This document shows, piece by piece, positions 7,689 through 15,559 of a stretch of 41,403 nt of DNA (positions are counted from its first letter, which is position 1; each line of letters begins with the position of its first letter). This stretch comes from Aeromicrobium sp. GTDB lineage: Bacteria > Actinomycetota > Actinomycetes > Propionibacteriales > Nocardioidaceae. The notes beneath the pieces are model-generated. The model made no database searches and was not told the DNA's origin. It saw nothing but the letters and a program-made list of their open reading frames with translations. A program made the position numbers and the translations under genes. The stretch is from NCBI RefSeq assembly GCF_025965075.1, contig NZ_JAOPXQ010000098.1, positions 1 to 41,403 on the forward strand. Reading direction: 5' to 3'.

Positions 7689-7691
7689 GTT
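7686..7691 (+). promoter_or_regulatory. Possible -10 element for the permease gene
   Basis: TAGGTT overlaps the TAG stop of the exporter and lies 7 nt before GTG 7699. The permease could thus be expressed independently of the Mn2+ riboswitch as well as by read-through. Confidence 0.45.
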
Positions 7692-7698
7692 CACCGAC

Positions 7699-8760
7699 GT
7701 GACGCACGACCTGGGGTCCCTCGCCGGGATCGTCGCCTTCCTCGTCGCCATGATGGTGCTCGCGCAGGCGTGCGCCGACGAGGGCCTGTTCGAGATCATC
7801 GGTGGGCACGTGGCCCAGTACGCCGCGGGGTCCAGCACCCGGCTCCTGGCCTGGGCGGTGGGACTCGCCGCGGCGGTCACGGCCGTCCTGAGCCTGGACG
7901 CGACGGTCGTGCTGCTGACGCCGGTCCTGCTCGCGGCGTCGGCCCGGCGCTCGTACGCCTATGCGTCGGTGCGGCTCGCGAACTCCGGCTCGACGCTGCT
8001 GCCGGTCTCCAACCTGACGAACCTCCTGGTCTTCGCCTCGACCGGGCTGACGTTCGTCGGCTTCACCTGGGCGATGCTCCCGGTGTGGCTGGTCGCCGTC
8101 GCCGCGGAGTACATGATCCTGCGCCGGTGGTTCGCCGCCGAGCTCCGCGAGCCGTCGCCGGCGCCCACCGAGACGTACGCGGTCCCACTGTTCCCGGTGG
8201 CCGTCGTGATCGCGGTCCTGCTCGCCCTGGCGAGCGGCACGACCCCGTGGATCCCGGCCGCGGCGGGCGCGATCCTGCTGTCGGGCCACGCCCTCGCCCG
8301 GGGCCGGACGACCTGGGCCGATCTGCTCGCGGCCGCGAACCTGCCGCTGTCGGCCTTCATCCTGGTCTGGGCGTTCATCGTGGCGTGGCTCGGCACGACC
8401 CGGATGGGTGAGTGGTTCGACGACTCGATGCCGTCGGGGCACGGGCTGGGGTCACTGCTGCTGGTCGCGCTGATCGCGATGGTCGCTGCCAACCTGGTCA
8501 ACAACCTGCCCGCGACGCTGCTGCTCCTGCCCGCCGCGGCGGCCGCCGGACCCGCCCCCGTGCTGGCGCTGCTGATCGGCGTCAACGTCGGCGCCAACCT
8601 CACGATGATCGGGTCCGTGGCCAACCTGCTGTGGCGCCAGTCCGGCGGCCGGGCGATGTCGACCGTGCGGGAGTTCCACCTGCTGGGGATCGCCACGACT
8701 CCCCCACTGGTCGTGCTGTGCACCGTGGTGCTGTGGGCGTGGACGTCGCTCATCTGGTGA
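7699..8760 (+). CDS. SLC13/ArsB-NhaD-like permease
   Basis: 353 residues, nearly all hydrophobic, with about 9-10 predicted membrane helices. The segment TAVLSLDATVVLLTPVLLA and the later MVAANLVNNLPATLLLLPAA are the paired re-entrant/helix motifs of the ion-transporter superfamily that includes ArsB, NhaD and SLC13 carriers. It is shorter than ArsB (about 420). Substrate (arsenite, dicarboxylate or cation/proton exchange) cannot be decided from sequence. No ars genes are near. The neighbour is a riboswitch-controlled Mn2+ exporter; a functional link is possible but the permease has its own possible promoter. Confidence 0.75.
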   Translation: MTHDLGSLAGIVAFLVAMMVLAQACADEGLFEIIGGHVAQYAAGSSTRLLAWAVGLAAAVTAVLSLDATVVLLTPVLLAASARRSYAYASVRLANSGSTLLPVSNLTNLLVFASTGLTFVGFTWAMLPVWLVAVAAEYMILRRWFAAELREPSPAPTETYAVPLFPVAVVIAVLLALASGTTPWIPAAAGAILLSGHALARGRTTWADLLAAANLPLSAFILVWAFIVAWLGTTRMGEWFDDSMPSGHGLGSLLLVALIAMVAANLVNNLPATLLLLPAAAAAGPAPVLALLIGVNVGANLTMIGSVANLLWRQSGGRAMSTVREFHLLGIATTPPLVVLCTVVLWAWTSLIW

Positions 8761-8773
8761 GGGCGCGCGCCGG

Positions 8774-8779
8774 TAGGGT
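8774..8779 (+). promoter_or_regulatory. -10 element, leaderless promoter of yaaA
   Basis: TAGGGT separated by 6 nt from the GTG at 8786. No Shine-Dalgarno. Confidence 0.55.
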
Positions 8780-8785
8780 CGTCGG

Positions 8786-9559
8786 GTGCTGATCCTGCTC
8801 CCCCCGTCCGAAGGCAAGACCCGGCCGGAGTCCGGGGCTCCCCTGGACCTCGACTCGCTGGCGTTCGGCGGCCTGACACCGGTGCGCGAGCTCCTGCTCC
8901 GCCACCTGGTCAAGCTCTGCCAGGGCAACGCCACGCGGGCCGCCGACGTGCTCGGCCTCGGCCCCACCCAGGCGGGGGCCGTCGCGGTCAACGCGGCCCT
9001 CACCGAGGAGCCGACCGCCCGGGCGGACGCGATCTACACCGGGGTCCTGTTCTCCGCCCTCGACCTGACCTCCCTCGACCACGACGCGCGCAAGCGTGCC
9101 GACGGGTCGATCGCAATCGCCAGCGCGTTGTTCGGGCTGCTCCGGCCCGACGACCTGATCCCGGCCTACCGCCTCTCCGGGACGGTCACCCTGCCCCGGC
9201 TCGGCACGGTGTCGGGCCGGTGGCGCACGCCCCTGCCCCGCGTCATGCGCGAGGAGACGGGTGACGGGCTGCTGGTCGACCTGCGCTCGGGCACCTACAC
9301 AGCGCTCGGCAAGCCCCCGGTCGAGCTCGCCGAGCGGACGGCCACGATGCGGGTGCTCCATGAGCACAACGGCACCCGCAAGGTCGTCAGCCACTTCAAC
9401 AAGGCCACCAAGGGACGCATCGTCCGGGGCCTGCTCGAGGCCGGGGCCGAGCCGCGCACCGTCGACGACCTCCAGGCCACACTGGCCGATCTCGGCTGGA
9501 CCATCGAGCGCGACGGCGGCCGCCTCGACGTCGTCGTCGAGGACGTGCCGCTCAGCTGA
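8786..9559 (+). CDS. yaaA: Peroxide stress protein YaaA (DUF328)
   Basis: 257 residues with the family start MLILLPPSEGKT and the late lysine-rich motif VSHFNKATKGRIVR. In E. coli YaaA limits free intracellular iron during H2O2 stress and so protects DNA; newer work describes a DNA-binding fold. The actinobacterial forms share the two motifs with low identity elsewhere. GTG start supported by the leaderless -10 element. It follows the permease by 25 bp and converges with the RNase H fusion (9 bp between stops). Its closeness to a Mn2+ exporter is suggestive, since Mn and Fe handling are linked in peroxide stress. Confidence 0.93.
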   Translation: MLILLPPSEGKTRPESGAPLDLDSLAFGGLTPVRELLLRHLVKLCQGNATRAADVLGLGPTQAGAVAVNAALTEEPTARADAIYTGVLFSALDLTSLDHDARKRADGSIAIASALFGLLRPDDLIPAYRLSGTVTLPRLGTVSGRWRTPLPRVMREETGDGLLVDLRSGTYTALGKPPVELAERTATMRVLHEHNGTRKVVSHFNKATKGRIVRGLLEAGAEPRTVDDLQATLADLGWTIERDGGRLDVVVEDVPLS

Positions 9560-9568
9560 CGGCGCCGC

Positions 9569-10672
9569 TCAGGGGACGAGGTTGAAGTTGCGCAGCGACG
9601 AGCCCCCATCGGGCCACCACTGGACCGTCGTGATCGACGCGGGAGCGAGCTCCATCTTGTAGATCACGCCGGCCGGGGCGTCGAGCGCCAGTCGGACCAG
9701 CATCTTGATCGGCGTGACGTGGCTGACCGCGACGACGGTCTGCCCGGCGTACGCCGACAGGATCCGGTCGCGGGTCGCGGAGACCCGCTCGAAGACCTGG
9801 TCGAACGCCTCTCCTCCCGGTGGCGCCACGGCGGTCGAGCCCAGCCAGTCGCGCATCTCGGTGGGCCAGCGCTCCTGGATCTCGGCGAACGTGCTGCCGT
9901 CCCAGTCGCCGAACGCGGTCTCGATCAGGCCCGGCTCGGTCTGCACGTCGAGGCCGAGCGTCCGGCCGACGGCGCCGGCGGTCTCCTGCGTCCGTCGCAT
10001 CGGCGAGGCGATGATCGCGTCGACACCGCCCAGCCGCTCCAGCCACTCCGCGGCGCGCTCCGCCTGCTCCTGCCCCGCCTCGGTCAGGCCGGGGTCGGCG
10101 CCCCCGCCGCCGCAGAACACCTTGCGCACGGTCGAGCCCGTGACCCCATGCCGCAGGAGGACCAGGGTCGTGGGCTCGCCCTTCGACGCGCTCCAGCCGG
10201 TGGCCTGTGCCGTCGGGGTCGTTCTCCCCGTGGAGTCGGCGGCGGCGACGCGTCCCGTGCCACCGGCCCGCTGGTCGTCGAGGGCGGCGTTGGCCAGCGC
10301 GTCGGCGGCCTGGTTGTCCTCGCGCGGGACCCACGTCCAGGTCACGCCGGCCGGGGCCAGCTGCCGGGCCTTCTGCGCCAGCGGCTTCATGTCCGGGTGC
10401 TTGACCCGCCAGCGGCCCGCCATCTGCTCGATGACGAGCTTGGAGTCCATCCGGACCTCGAGCGTCGCCTCGGGCGTGTGCTCAGCGAAGAGCTCGAGCC
10501 CGGCGATCAGGCCGGAGTACTCCGCGACGTTGTTGGTCGCCACGCCGATCGTCTCGCCCCGCTGGGCGATGACGACGCCGGTGCCGGCATCGCGGATCAA
10601 CGCGCCGTAGGAGGCAGGTCCAGGATTGCCGCGTGATCCTCCGTCTGCCTCGAGGATGACGCGTGAGGTCAC
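9569..10672 (-). CDS. Bifunctional RNase H / histidine phosphatase
   Basis: 367 residues. The N-terminal RNase HI domain (1-130) has the catalytic acids D10 (EADGGSRGNPG), E51 (NNVAEYSG), D76 (RMDSK) and D124 (NQAADALANAA) and degrades RNA in RNA/DNA hybrids. After a Gly/Thr-rich linker (135-165) the C-terminal histidine-phosphatase domain has RHG (174-176) and a late catalytic His (VAVSHVTPIKM), similar to CobC-type alpha-ribazole phosphatases. The same fusion is M. tuberculosis Rv2228c. The ORF track start is 42 codons too early: GTG 10672 overlaps the stop of the Zn-ribbon gene as GTGA and starts MTSRVILEADGG. The order with the Zn-ribbon and Nif3 genes matches Rv2228c-Rv2230c. Confidence 0.94.
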   Translation of the reverse strand: MTSRVILEADGGSRGNPGPASYGALIRDAGTGVVIAQRGETIGVATNNVAEYSGLIAGLELFAEHTPEATLEVRMDSKLVIEQMAGRWRVKHPDMKPLAQKARQLAPAGVTWTWVPREDNQAADALANAALDDQRAGGTGRVAAADSTGRTTPTAQATGWSASKGEPTTLVLLRHGVTGSTVRKVFCGGGGADPGLTEAGQEQAERAAEWLERLGGVDAIIASPMRRTQETAGAVGRTLGLDVQTEPGLIETAFGDWDGSTFAEIQERWPTEMRDWLGSTAVAPPGGEAFDQVFERVSATRDRILSAYAGQTVVAVSHVTPIKMLVRLALDAPAGVIYKMELAPASITTVQWWPDGGSSLRNFNLVP

Positions 10673-11412
10673 AGCCCTGACTCGGGCGTACGCACCAGGA
10701 TGCGGCTGCACTCGGGGCAGCGGAGGACCTCGTCGTCGGGTGCCGAGCCGAGCTCGCGCAGGTCGGCGCCGTTGATCTCGAGGCGGCAGCCCTCGCACCG
10801 GCGGGCGCGGAGCGCTGCGGCGCCCAGTCCGCCGTACTGCGCGCGGACCTTGTCGTAGACCGCGAGCAGGTCATCCGGGATCCACTCGGTGGAGGATGCG
10901 CGCTCGGCCTGGGCATCCTTGACCTGCTCGTCGATGACCGTCACGGCGGCGTCGCGCGTCGTGACCTTCTCGCGCAGGTCGGCCTTGAGGCTGTGCAGAT
11001 CGGCCTCGACCGCACCGAGGCGGCGCTGCGCGTCCTCGAGCTTCTCCATGACCTCGAGCTCGGCATCCTCGAGCGTGCCGATGCGGCGCTCGAGGGCGAC
11101 GAGCTCGTGCTGGAGGCTCTCCAGGTCCTTGGGGTTGGTGATCGCGCCGGAGTTGAGACGCTCCTCGTCGCGGGTGCGCCGGTTGCGCACGAGCTCGACC
11201 TCAGCGTCGGCCTTCTTCTGCTCGCGGGTCAGGTCGGACACCTCGGTGTCGAGCTCGACGCGCTGGCCGTCAAGCTCCTTGACCTGGACCTCCAGCTCGG
11301 TGATGGCCGCGTGCTCGGCGAGGTTGAGCTTGCGGTGCTGGAGCTGGGCAAGCATCGAGTCCTGGGCCTGGAGCTCCAGGAGTGCGGCTTGGGCAGTGGG
11401 GTCGGCTTTCAC
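10669..11412 (-). CDS. Coiled-coil zinc-ribbon protein (CT398/DUF164-like)
   Basis: 247 residues. Residues 10-185 are almost unbroken coiled coil (heptads rich in L, E, K and R). The C-terminus carries a C4 zinc ribbon: CEGC followed about 24 residues later by CPEC. Homologues (Rv2229c; chlamydial CT398) are structurally known but their job is unclear; roles in RNA or flagellar/secretion assembly have been proposed. It is translationally coupled to the RNase H fusion (GTGA), suggesting linked RNA metabolism. GTG 11412 is preceded at 6 nt by TACGGT, a leaderless promoter. Confidence 0.9.
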   Translation of the reverse strand: MKADPTAQAALLELQAQDSMLAQLQHRKLNLAEHAAITELEVQVKELDGQRVELDTEVSDLTREQKKADAEVELVRNRRTRDEERLNSGAITNPKDLESLQHELVALERRIGTLEDAELEVMEKLEDAQRRLGAVEADLHSLKADLREKVTTRDAAVTVIDEQVKDAQAERASSTEWIPDDLLAVYDKVRAQYGGLGAAALRARRCEGCRLEINGADLRELGSAPDDEVLRCPECSRILVRTPESGL

Positions 11413-11418
11413 AGACTT

Positions 11419-11424
11419 ACCGTA
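11419..11424 (-). promoter_or_regulatory. -10 element, leaderless promoter of the zinc-ribbon/RNase H pair
   Basis: Minus-strand TACGGT, 6 nt before GTG 11412. Confidence 0.55.
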
Positions 11425-11495
11425 CCCGCTTCATGATGTCTGTCGCCCTGCCCTTGGGTCGGACCCCGGGATTGGCGGTTCACCGCACGCGAACT

Positions 11496-12320
11496 TCACT
11501 GCGATGGCAGGTGCGACGTCCACGGGTCGGTGACGATCTGCGACACGACGACATCGAGCCCGGGCAGGCGCCCGGTCAGCGCCTCCGCGGCGACGGGCAG
11601 CCAGGTCCACTCCGCCGACCAGTGCGGCACGTCGACCACGGCGCACGCGCCCGGTCGCTCGAGGTGCTCGCTGACCGGGTGGTGGCGGAGGTCGGAGGTC
11701 ACGTAGACATCCGCGCCGGCGGCGTCGGCCGTCGCCAGCAGGAAGTCGCCCGACCCGCCGCACACGGCCACGGTCGACACCGGCCGGTCCGGGTCACCGG
11801 CGACCCGGACCGCGCTGTGGTGGGCCGGCAGGGCGGCGGCGACGTGCTGGGCGAACGCCGACACCGTCGTCGGCTGGGCCAGCACGCCGATCCGGCCGCT
11901 GCCCCGGGCGGTGGTCTCGCCGGGGTCGAGCGGGTCCGGGTCGAGCGGACGTACGTCCTGGAGCCCGAGGGCGTACGCCATCGACTCCGAGACGCCGAGC
12001 GTCGGGCTGTCGGCGTTGGTGTGGCACGTGTGCAGCGCGATCCCGTTGCTGATCAGGGTGTGGACGACCCGACCCTTGGGCGAGGACGCCGCGACGGTCG
12101 TGACGCCCTTGAGCCACAGCGGGTGGTGGGTCAGGACCAGGTCGGCCCCGATCGCGACGGCCTCGTCCACGACGGCCTGGACCGGGTCGACCGCGAGCAG
12201 GACCTTCGTGACGGGGGCGTCCGGGTCGCCGGCGACGGTGCCGACGGCGTCCCAGTCGTCGGCCCACCGGGGGTCGTACAGGCTGTCGAGCACGGCGACG
12301 ACATCACGCAACGAGGACAT
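11496..12320 (-). CDS. Nif3-like dinuclear metal-centre protein
   Basis: 274 residues of the YbgI/Nif3 family, which forms toroidal hexamers holding two metal ions per subunit. Ligand motifs are visible: H65-H66 (LVLTHHPLWLKG), HTCHTNAD and the C-terminal DVPHWSAEW. The family is sometimes labelled GTP cyclohydrolase I type 2, but its activity is unsettled; a role in metal handling or nucleotide hydrolysis is possible. Same order as Rv2230c. An 83-bp gap with a separate leaderless promoter follows before the zinc-ribbon gene, so co-transcription is possible but not required. Confidence 0.92.
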   Translation of the reverse strand: MSSLRDVVAVLDSLYDPRWADDWDAVGTVAGDPDAPVTKVLLAVDPVQAVVDEAVAIGADLVLTHHPLWLKGVTTVAASSPKGRVVHTLISNGIALHTCHTNADSPTLGVSESMAYALGLQDVRPLDPDPLDPGETTARGSGRIGVLAQPTTVSAFAQHVAAALPAHHSAVRVAGDPDRPVSTVAVCGGSGDFLLATADAAGADVYVTSDLRHHPVSEHLERPGACAVVDVPHWSAEWTWLPVAAEALTGRLPGLDVVVSQIVTDPWTSHLPSQ

Positions 12321-12327
12321 GCCCGGC

Positions 12328-12333
12328 AGCCTA
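12328..12333 (-). promoter_or_regulatory. -10 element, leaderless promoter of the Nif3 gene
   Basis: Minus-strand TAGGCT with a 7-nt spacer before ATG 12320. Confidence 0.5.
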
Positions 12334-12342
12334 TTCGCTCCC

Positions 12343-12366
12343 GCTCCTTGAGCTTGTCGAAAGGTC
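12343..12366. repeat. Short dispersed-type repeat (CCTTGAGCTTGTCGAAAGG)
   Basis: The gap between the Nif3 and AKR genes contains CCTTGAGCTTGTCGAAAGG. In other frames it gives the SLSLSKG peptide that turns up as spurious protein ends in many actinobacterial genomes. I recognise it as a commonly repeated intergenic motif of this phylum; only one copy is in this window. Confidence 0.5.
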
Positions 12367-13375
12367 AGGTCGGCCGCGACGACGGCGTCTGCTGGCCCGT
12401 CAGCGAGGCGTCACGCACGACGACGTCGCCCAGCGCGTCGTCGATCGCCGCCATGACGTCGTCGCCCAGCGTGATGCCGGAGGCCCTCGCGTTGTCGGTG
12501 ACCTGCTCGGGGCGGGAGGCCCCGACGATCGCCGCGGAGACGTTGGGGTGCCGGAGCACCCAGGCGACCGCGAGCTGCGCCATCGTGACGTCGGCGGCCT
12601 GCGCGATCGGCTCCAGGCGGGCGACCGCCTCGAGCACGTCGTCCCGGAGCCAGCGGCTGATCATGTTGGACCCGCCCTGCGCGTCGGTCGCGCGGGAGCC
12701 CTCGGGCACCGGCTGGCCGGGCTTGTACTTGCCGGTCAGCACACCCTGCGCGATCGGTGACCACACGATCTGGCCCAGTCCCAGCTCCTCGCTGGTCGGG
12801 ACGACCTCGTCCTCGATGACTCGCCACAGCATCGAGTACTGCGGTTGGCTCGAGATCAGCGAGATGCCCAGGTCCTGGGCGAGGGCGTGGCCGTCGCGGA
12901 TCTGCTCGGCGGTCCACTCCGAGACCCCGATGTAGAGCGCCTTGCCGGACCGGACGACATCGGCGAAAGCCTGCATCGTCTCCTCGAGCGGCGTCTCGAT
13001 GTCGTACCGGTGGGCCTGGTAGAGGTCGACGTAGTCGGTCTGCAGCCGGGTCAGCGAGCCGTTGATCGACTCCATGATGTGCTTGCGCGACAGGCCGGAG
13101 TCGTTGGGTCCGCCCGGGCCGGTCGGCCAGTAGACCTTGGTCAGGATCTCGACCGACTCGCGACGCTCGCCGGCCAGGGCGCGGCCGAGGACCGACTCGG
13201 CCTTCGTGTTGGCGTAGACGTCGGCCGTGTCGAAGGTCGTGATGCCCTCCTCGAGGGCCTGCCGCACACACGCGGTCGCGGCGTCCTCCTCGACCTGCGA
13301 TCCGTGGGTCAGCCAGTTGCCGTAGGCGATCTCCGAGACCTTGAGACCGCTGTTGCCGAGATATCGATGCTCCAT
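12365..13375 (-). CDS. Aldo/keto reductase, Kv-beta/YghZ-like
   Basis: 336 residues with the AKR tetrad D49, Y54 (TFDTADVYAN), K80 (ILTKVYW) and H122 (YQAHRYD), and the late NADPH-binding segment AAIVGASRPEQVTDN. The overall pattern (LGNSGLKVSEIAYGNW start, SQPQYSML) matches the AKR6/AKR14 group of voltage-gated channel beta subunits and YghZ, which reduce aldehydes such as methylglyoxal. Distinct from the AKR5-like enzyme at 5.4 kb. Monocistronic; TACGTT 6 nt before the ATG marks a leaderless promoter. Confidence 0.93.
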   Translation of the reverse strand: MEHRYLGNSGLKVSEIAYGNWLTHGSQVEEDAATACVRQALEEGITTFDTADVYANTKAESVLGRALAGERRESVEILTKVYWPTGPGGPNDSGLSRKHIMESINGSLTRLQTDYVDLYQAHRYDIETPLEETMQAFADVVRSGKALYIGVSEWTAEQIRDGHALAQDLGISLISSQPQYSMLWRVIEDEVVPTSEELGLGQIVWSPIAQGVLTGKYKPGQPVPEGSRATDAQGGSNMISRWLRDDVLEAVARLEPIAQAADVTMAQLAVAWVLRHPNVSAAIVGASRPEQVTDNARASGITLGDDVMAAIDDALGDVVVRDASLTGQQTPSSRPT

Positions 13376-13381
13376 GCGTCC

Positions 13382-13387
13382 AACGTA
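13382..13387 (-). promoter_or_regulatory. -10 element, leaderless promoter of the aldo/keto reductase
   Basis: Minus-strand TACGTT, 6 nt before ATG 13375. Confidence 0.55.
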
Positions 13388-13447
13388 CGACCTGTCACAA
13401 CTCGCCGGACCGGAGCTGGGACCGGGACCGGGCGTGAGCGGTGCGGA

Positions 13448-15547
13448 TCAGGCGACGACGGCCAGGGCCAGCGGGAGCACGGGACCCGACCCGGCGCGCC
13501 GGAGCTCCCGGGCCGCGACGGTCAACGTCCACCGGCTGTCGACCCGGTCGTCGACCAGCAGGACCGGCGCCCCGCCGAGGCCGCGGAGGCGCTCGGCGAG
13601 GTCCGGGCCGACCGCGAACGATCCCCACACGCCGCCGAGCCGGTAGGCGCTGTTGCCGCCGGACTCGCCGGTCGGGCCGTCGCCGACAAGGTCGAGCGAG
13701 CCGAGGTCCTCGAGCCGGCCGATCCGGGCGATGCCCCGGGCCAGGGTGTCGACGAGCTGCGGCTTGGACCGGGACGGGATGCTGACGACCGCCGCCGGCC
13801 GCTCGGTCCAGCCCCAGTCCTTCAGCACCCGGACGCAGGCCCCCAGCAGGTCGTCGGTGACCGGGACGTCCGGCGCGCCGGCGGCGAACAGCTCGCGCAG
13901 CACGCCGCCCCAGCCGAGATCCGTCAGCCGGGCGACGGCCCGGCCCGGCTCCGCCCGCTCGTCCTTGGCGATGTTGCCCGAGGCCACCGACCCCTTGGGC
14001 CACTGCGCACGCGGGTCGATCTCGACGCCGACCCGGTCCAGCGTGCTCGACGCGGTCGCGGCAGCGGCGTCGTCGACACCAGTGGGGAACCACGGCGCGG
14101 TGCAGTTGTCGCACCGGCCGCACGGGCTCGCGGTCGGGTCGTCGAGATCGCTCTGCAGCATCTCCATCCGGCAGGACGTGGAACGTTCGTAGGTCAGCAT
14201 CGACTGCGCCTCGACCGAGCGGGCCTCGGCGATCCGCTCATAGCGCTCCCGGTCGTACGTCCACGGCTGTCCCGTCGCGACCCAGCCGCCCTGGACCCGG
14301 CGGACGGCACCGTCGACGTCGAGCACCTTGAGCAGCAGCTCGAGCGGGGTGCGACGGATGTTGACGAGGGCCTCGAGCGCCGGGGTCGAGAGGGCCTCGT
14401 CGGTGCGGAGCTCCCCGATGACCTGGGCGGCCCGCTCCTCGGTCGGCATCGAGGCGGTCGCGAAGTAGCGCCAGATGTCCTGGTCCTCACGGCCCGGCAG
14501 GAGCAGCACGTCGGCGTTGTCCGTCGCACGGCCGGCGCGGCCGACCTGCTGGTAGTAGGCGACCGGCGACGACGGCGCGCCCAGGTGGATGACGAAACCC
14601 AGATCGGGCTTGTCGAAGCCCATCCCGAGCGCGCTGGTCGCCACCAGCGCCTTGATCTCGTTGTCCTTGAGCTGGCGCTCGAGCTGCTCACGCTGCTCGG
14701 GGTCGGTGCGGCCGGTGTAGGCCCGGACGGCGTGGCCCCCGTCGCGCAGCAGCCGGGCCGTGTCCTCCGCCGCGGAGACCGTCAATGCATAGATGATGCC
14801 GCTGCCGGGCAGCTCGGCCAGGTGACTCAGCAGCCAGCCGAGCCGCTCGCGCGGGCCCGCGAGCTCGAGGACGCCGAGGCGCAGCGACGTGCGTGCGAGG
14901 GACCCGCGGATCGTCAGCACCTCGCCGACGGCACCGAGCTGCTCGGCGACGTCGGTCACGACCCGCGCGTTGGCGGTCGCCGTCGTCGCCAGCACCGGCA
15001 GGTCGGGGGGCAGCTGCGCGATGAGCTCGGCGAGCCGGCGATAGTCGGGGCGGAAGTCGTGTCCCCAGTCCGAGATGCAGTGTGCCTCGTCGACGACCAG
15101 CATGCCCATCCGCTCGATCAGCGCCGGCAGCTGCTCGTCGCGGAACCTCGGGTTGTTGAGCCGCTCCGGCGACACCAGCAGGATGTCGACCTCGTCGGCG
15201 GCGAGCCGGGCGCGCGTCTGCTCCCACTCGTGCGGATTGGCGGAGTTGATCGCGACCGCCCGCACCCCGGCTCGCTCCGCGGCCGCGACCTGGTCGCGCA
15301 TCAACGCCAGGAGCGGTGACACCAGCAGGGTCGGACCCGCGCCGCGCTGGCGGAGCAGCAGTGTCGAGATGAAGTAGACCGCCGACTTGCCCCAGCCGGT
15401 GCGCTGCACGACGAGAGCGCGGCGGTGCCCGTCGACCAGGGCCTCGATCGCCTCGAGCTGGCCCTCGTGGAAGACCGCGTCGTCGCGACCGGTCAGCCTG
15501 CGGAGCGCGGAGGAGGCGTCGGTCTCGGTGGTCGTCGAAGAAGGCAT
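13448..15547 (-). CDS. RecQ-family ATP-dependent DNA helicase with C-terminal PRTase-like tail
   Basis: 699 residues. Helicase core: Walker A TGWGKS (50-55), DEAH box (153-156, VVDEAHCISDWGHDFRPDYR), motif VI QQVGRAGR. A Zn-binding RecQ region has four Cys (SCRMEMLQ ... SPCGRCDNC). Instead of the RQC-HRDC ending of E. coli RecQ, the last 230 residues carry an unrelated region ending in VLLVDDRVDSRWTLT (662-676), which looks like the PRPP loop of type I phosphoribosyltransferases. I have seen similar tails on actinobacterial RecQ-like proteins; their role is unknown. The gene begins 12 bp after the methyltransferase, so the two form an operon. 3'-5' unwinding in repair or recombination is inferred from the family. 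Confidence 0.92.
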   Translation of the reverse strand: MPSSTTTETDASSALRRLTGRDDAVFHEGQLEAIEALVDGHRRALVVQRTGWGKSAVYFISTLLLRQRGAGPTLLVSPLLALMRDQVAAAERAGVRAVAINSANPHEWEQTRARLAADEVDILLVSPERLNNPRFRDEQLPALIERMGMLVVDEAHCISDWGHDFRPDYRRLAELIAQLPPDLPVLATTATANARVVTDVAEQLGAVGEVLTIRGSLARTSLRLGVLELAGPRERLGWLLSHLAELPGSGIIYALTVSAAEDTARLLRDGGHAVRAYTGRTDPEQREQLERQLKDNEIKALVATSALGMGFDKPDLGFVIHLGAPSSPVAYYQQVGRAGRATDNADVLLLPGREDQDIWRYFATASMPTEERAAQVIGELRTDEALSTPALEALVNIRRTPLELLLKVLDVDGAVRRVQGGWVATGQPWTYDRERYERIAEARSVEAQSMLTYERSTSCRMEMLQSDLDDPTASPCGRCDNCTAPWFPTGVDDAAAATASSTLDRVGVEIDPRAQWPKGSVASGNIAKDERAEPGRAVARLTDLGWGGVLRELFAAGAPDVPVTDDLLGACVRVLKDWGWTERPAAVVSIPSRSKPQLVDTLARGIARIGRLEDLGSLDLVGDGPTGESGGNSAYRLGGVWGSFAVGPDLAERLRGLGGAPVLLVDDRVDSRWTLTVAARELRRAGSGPVLPLALAVVA

Positions 15548-15559
15548 GCCTGCATCGTG

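Noticed and set aside
12845-15319. 824-aa ORF opposite the AKR and RecQ genes
   Set aside because: Crosses two real genes and their gap; shadow frame.
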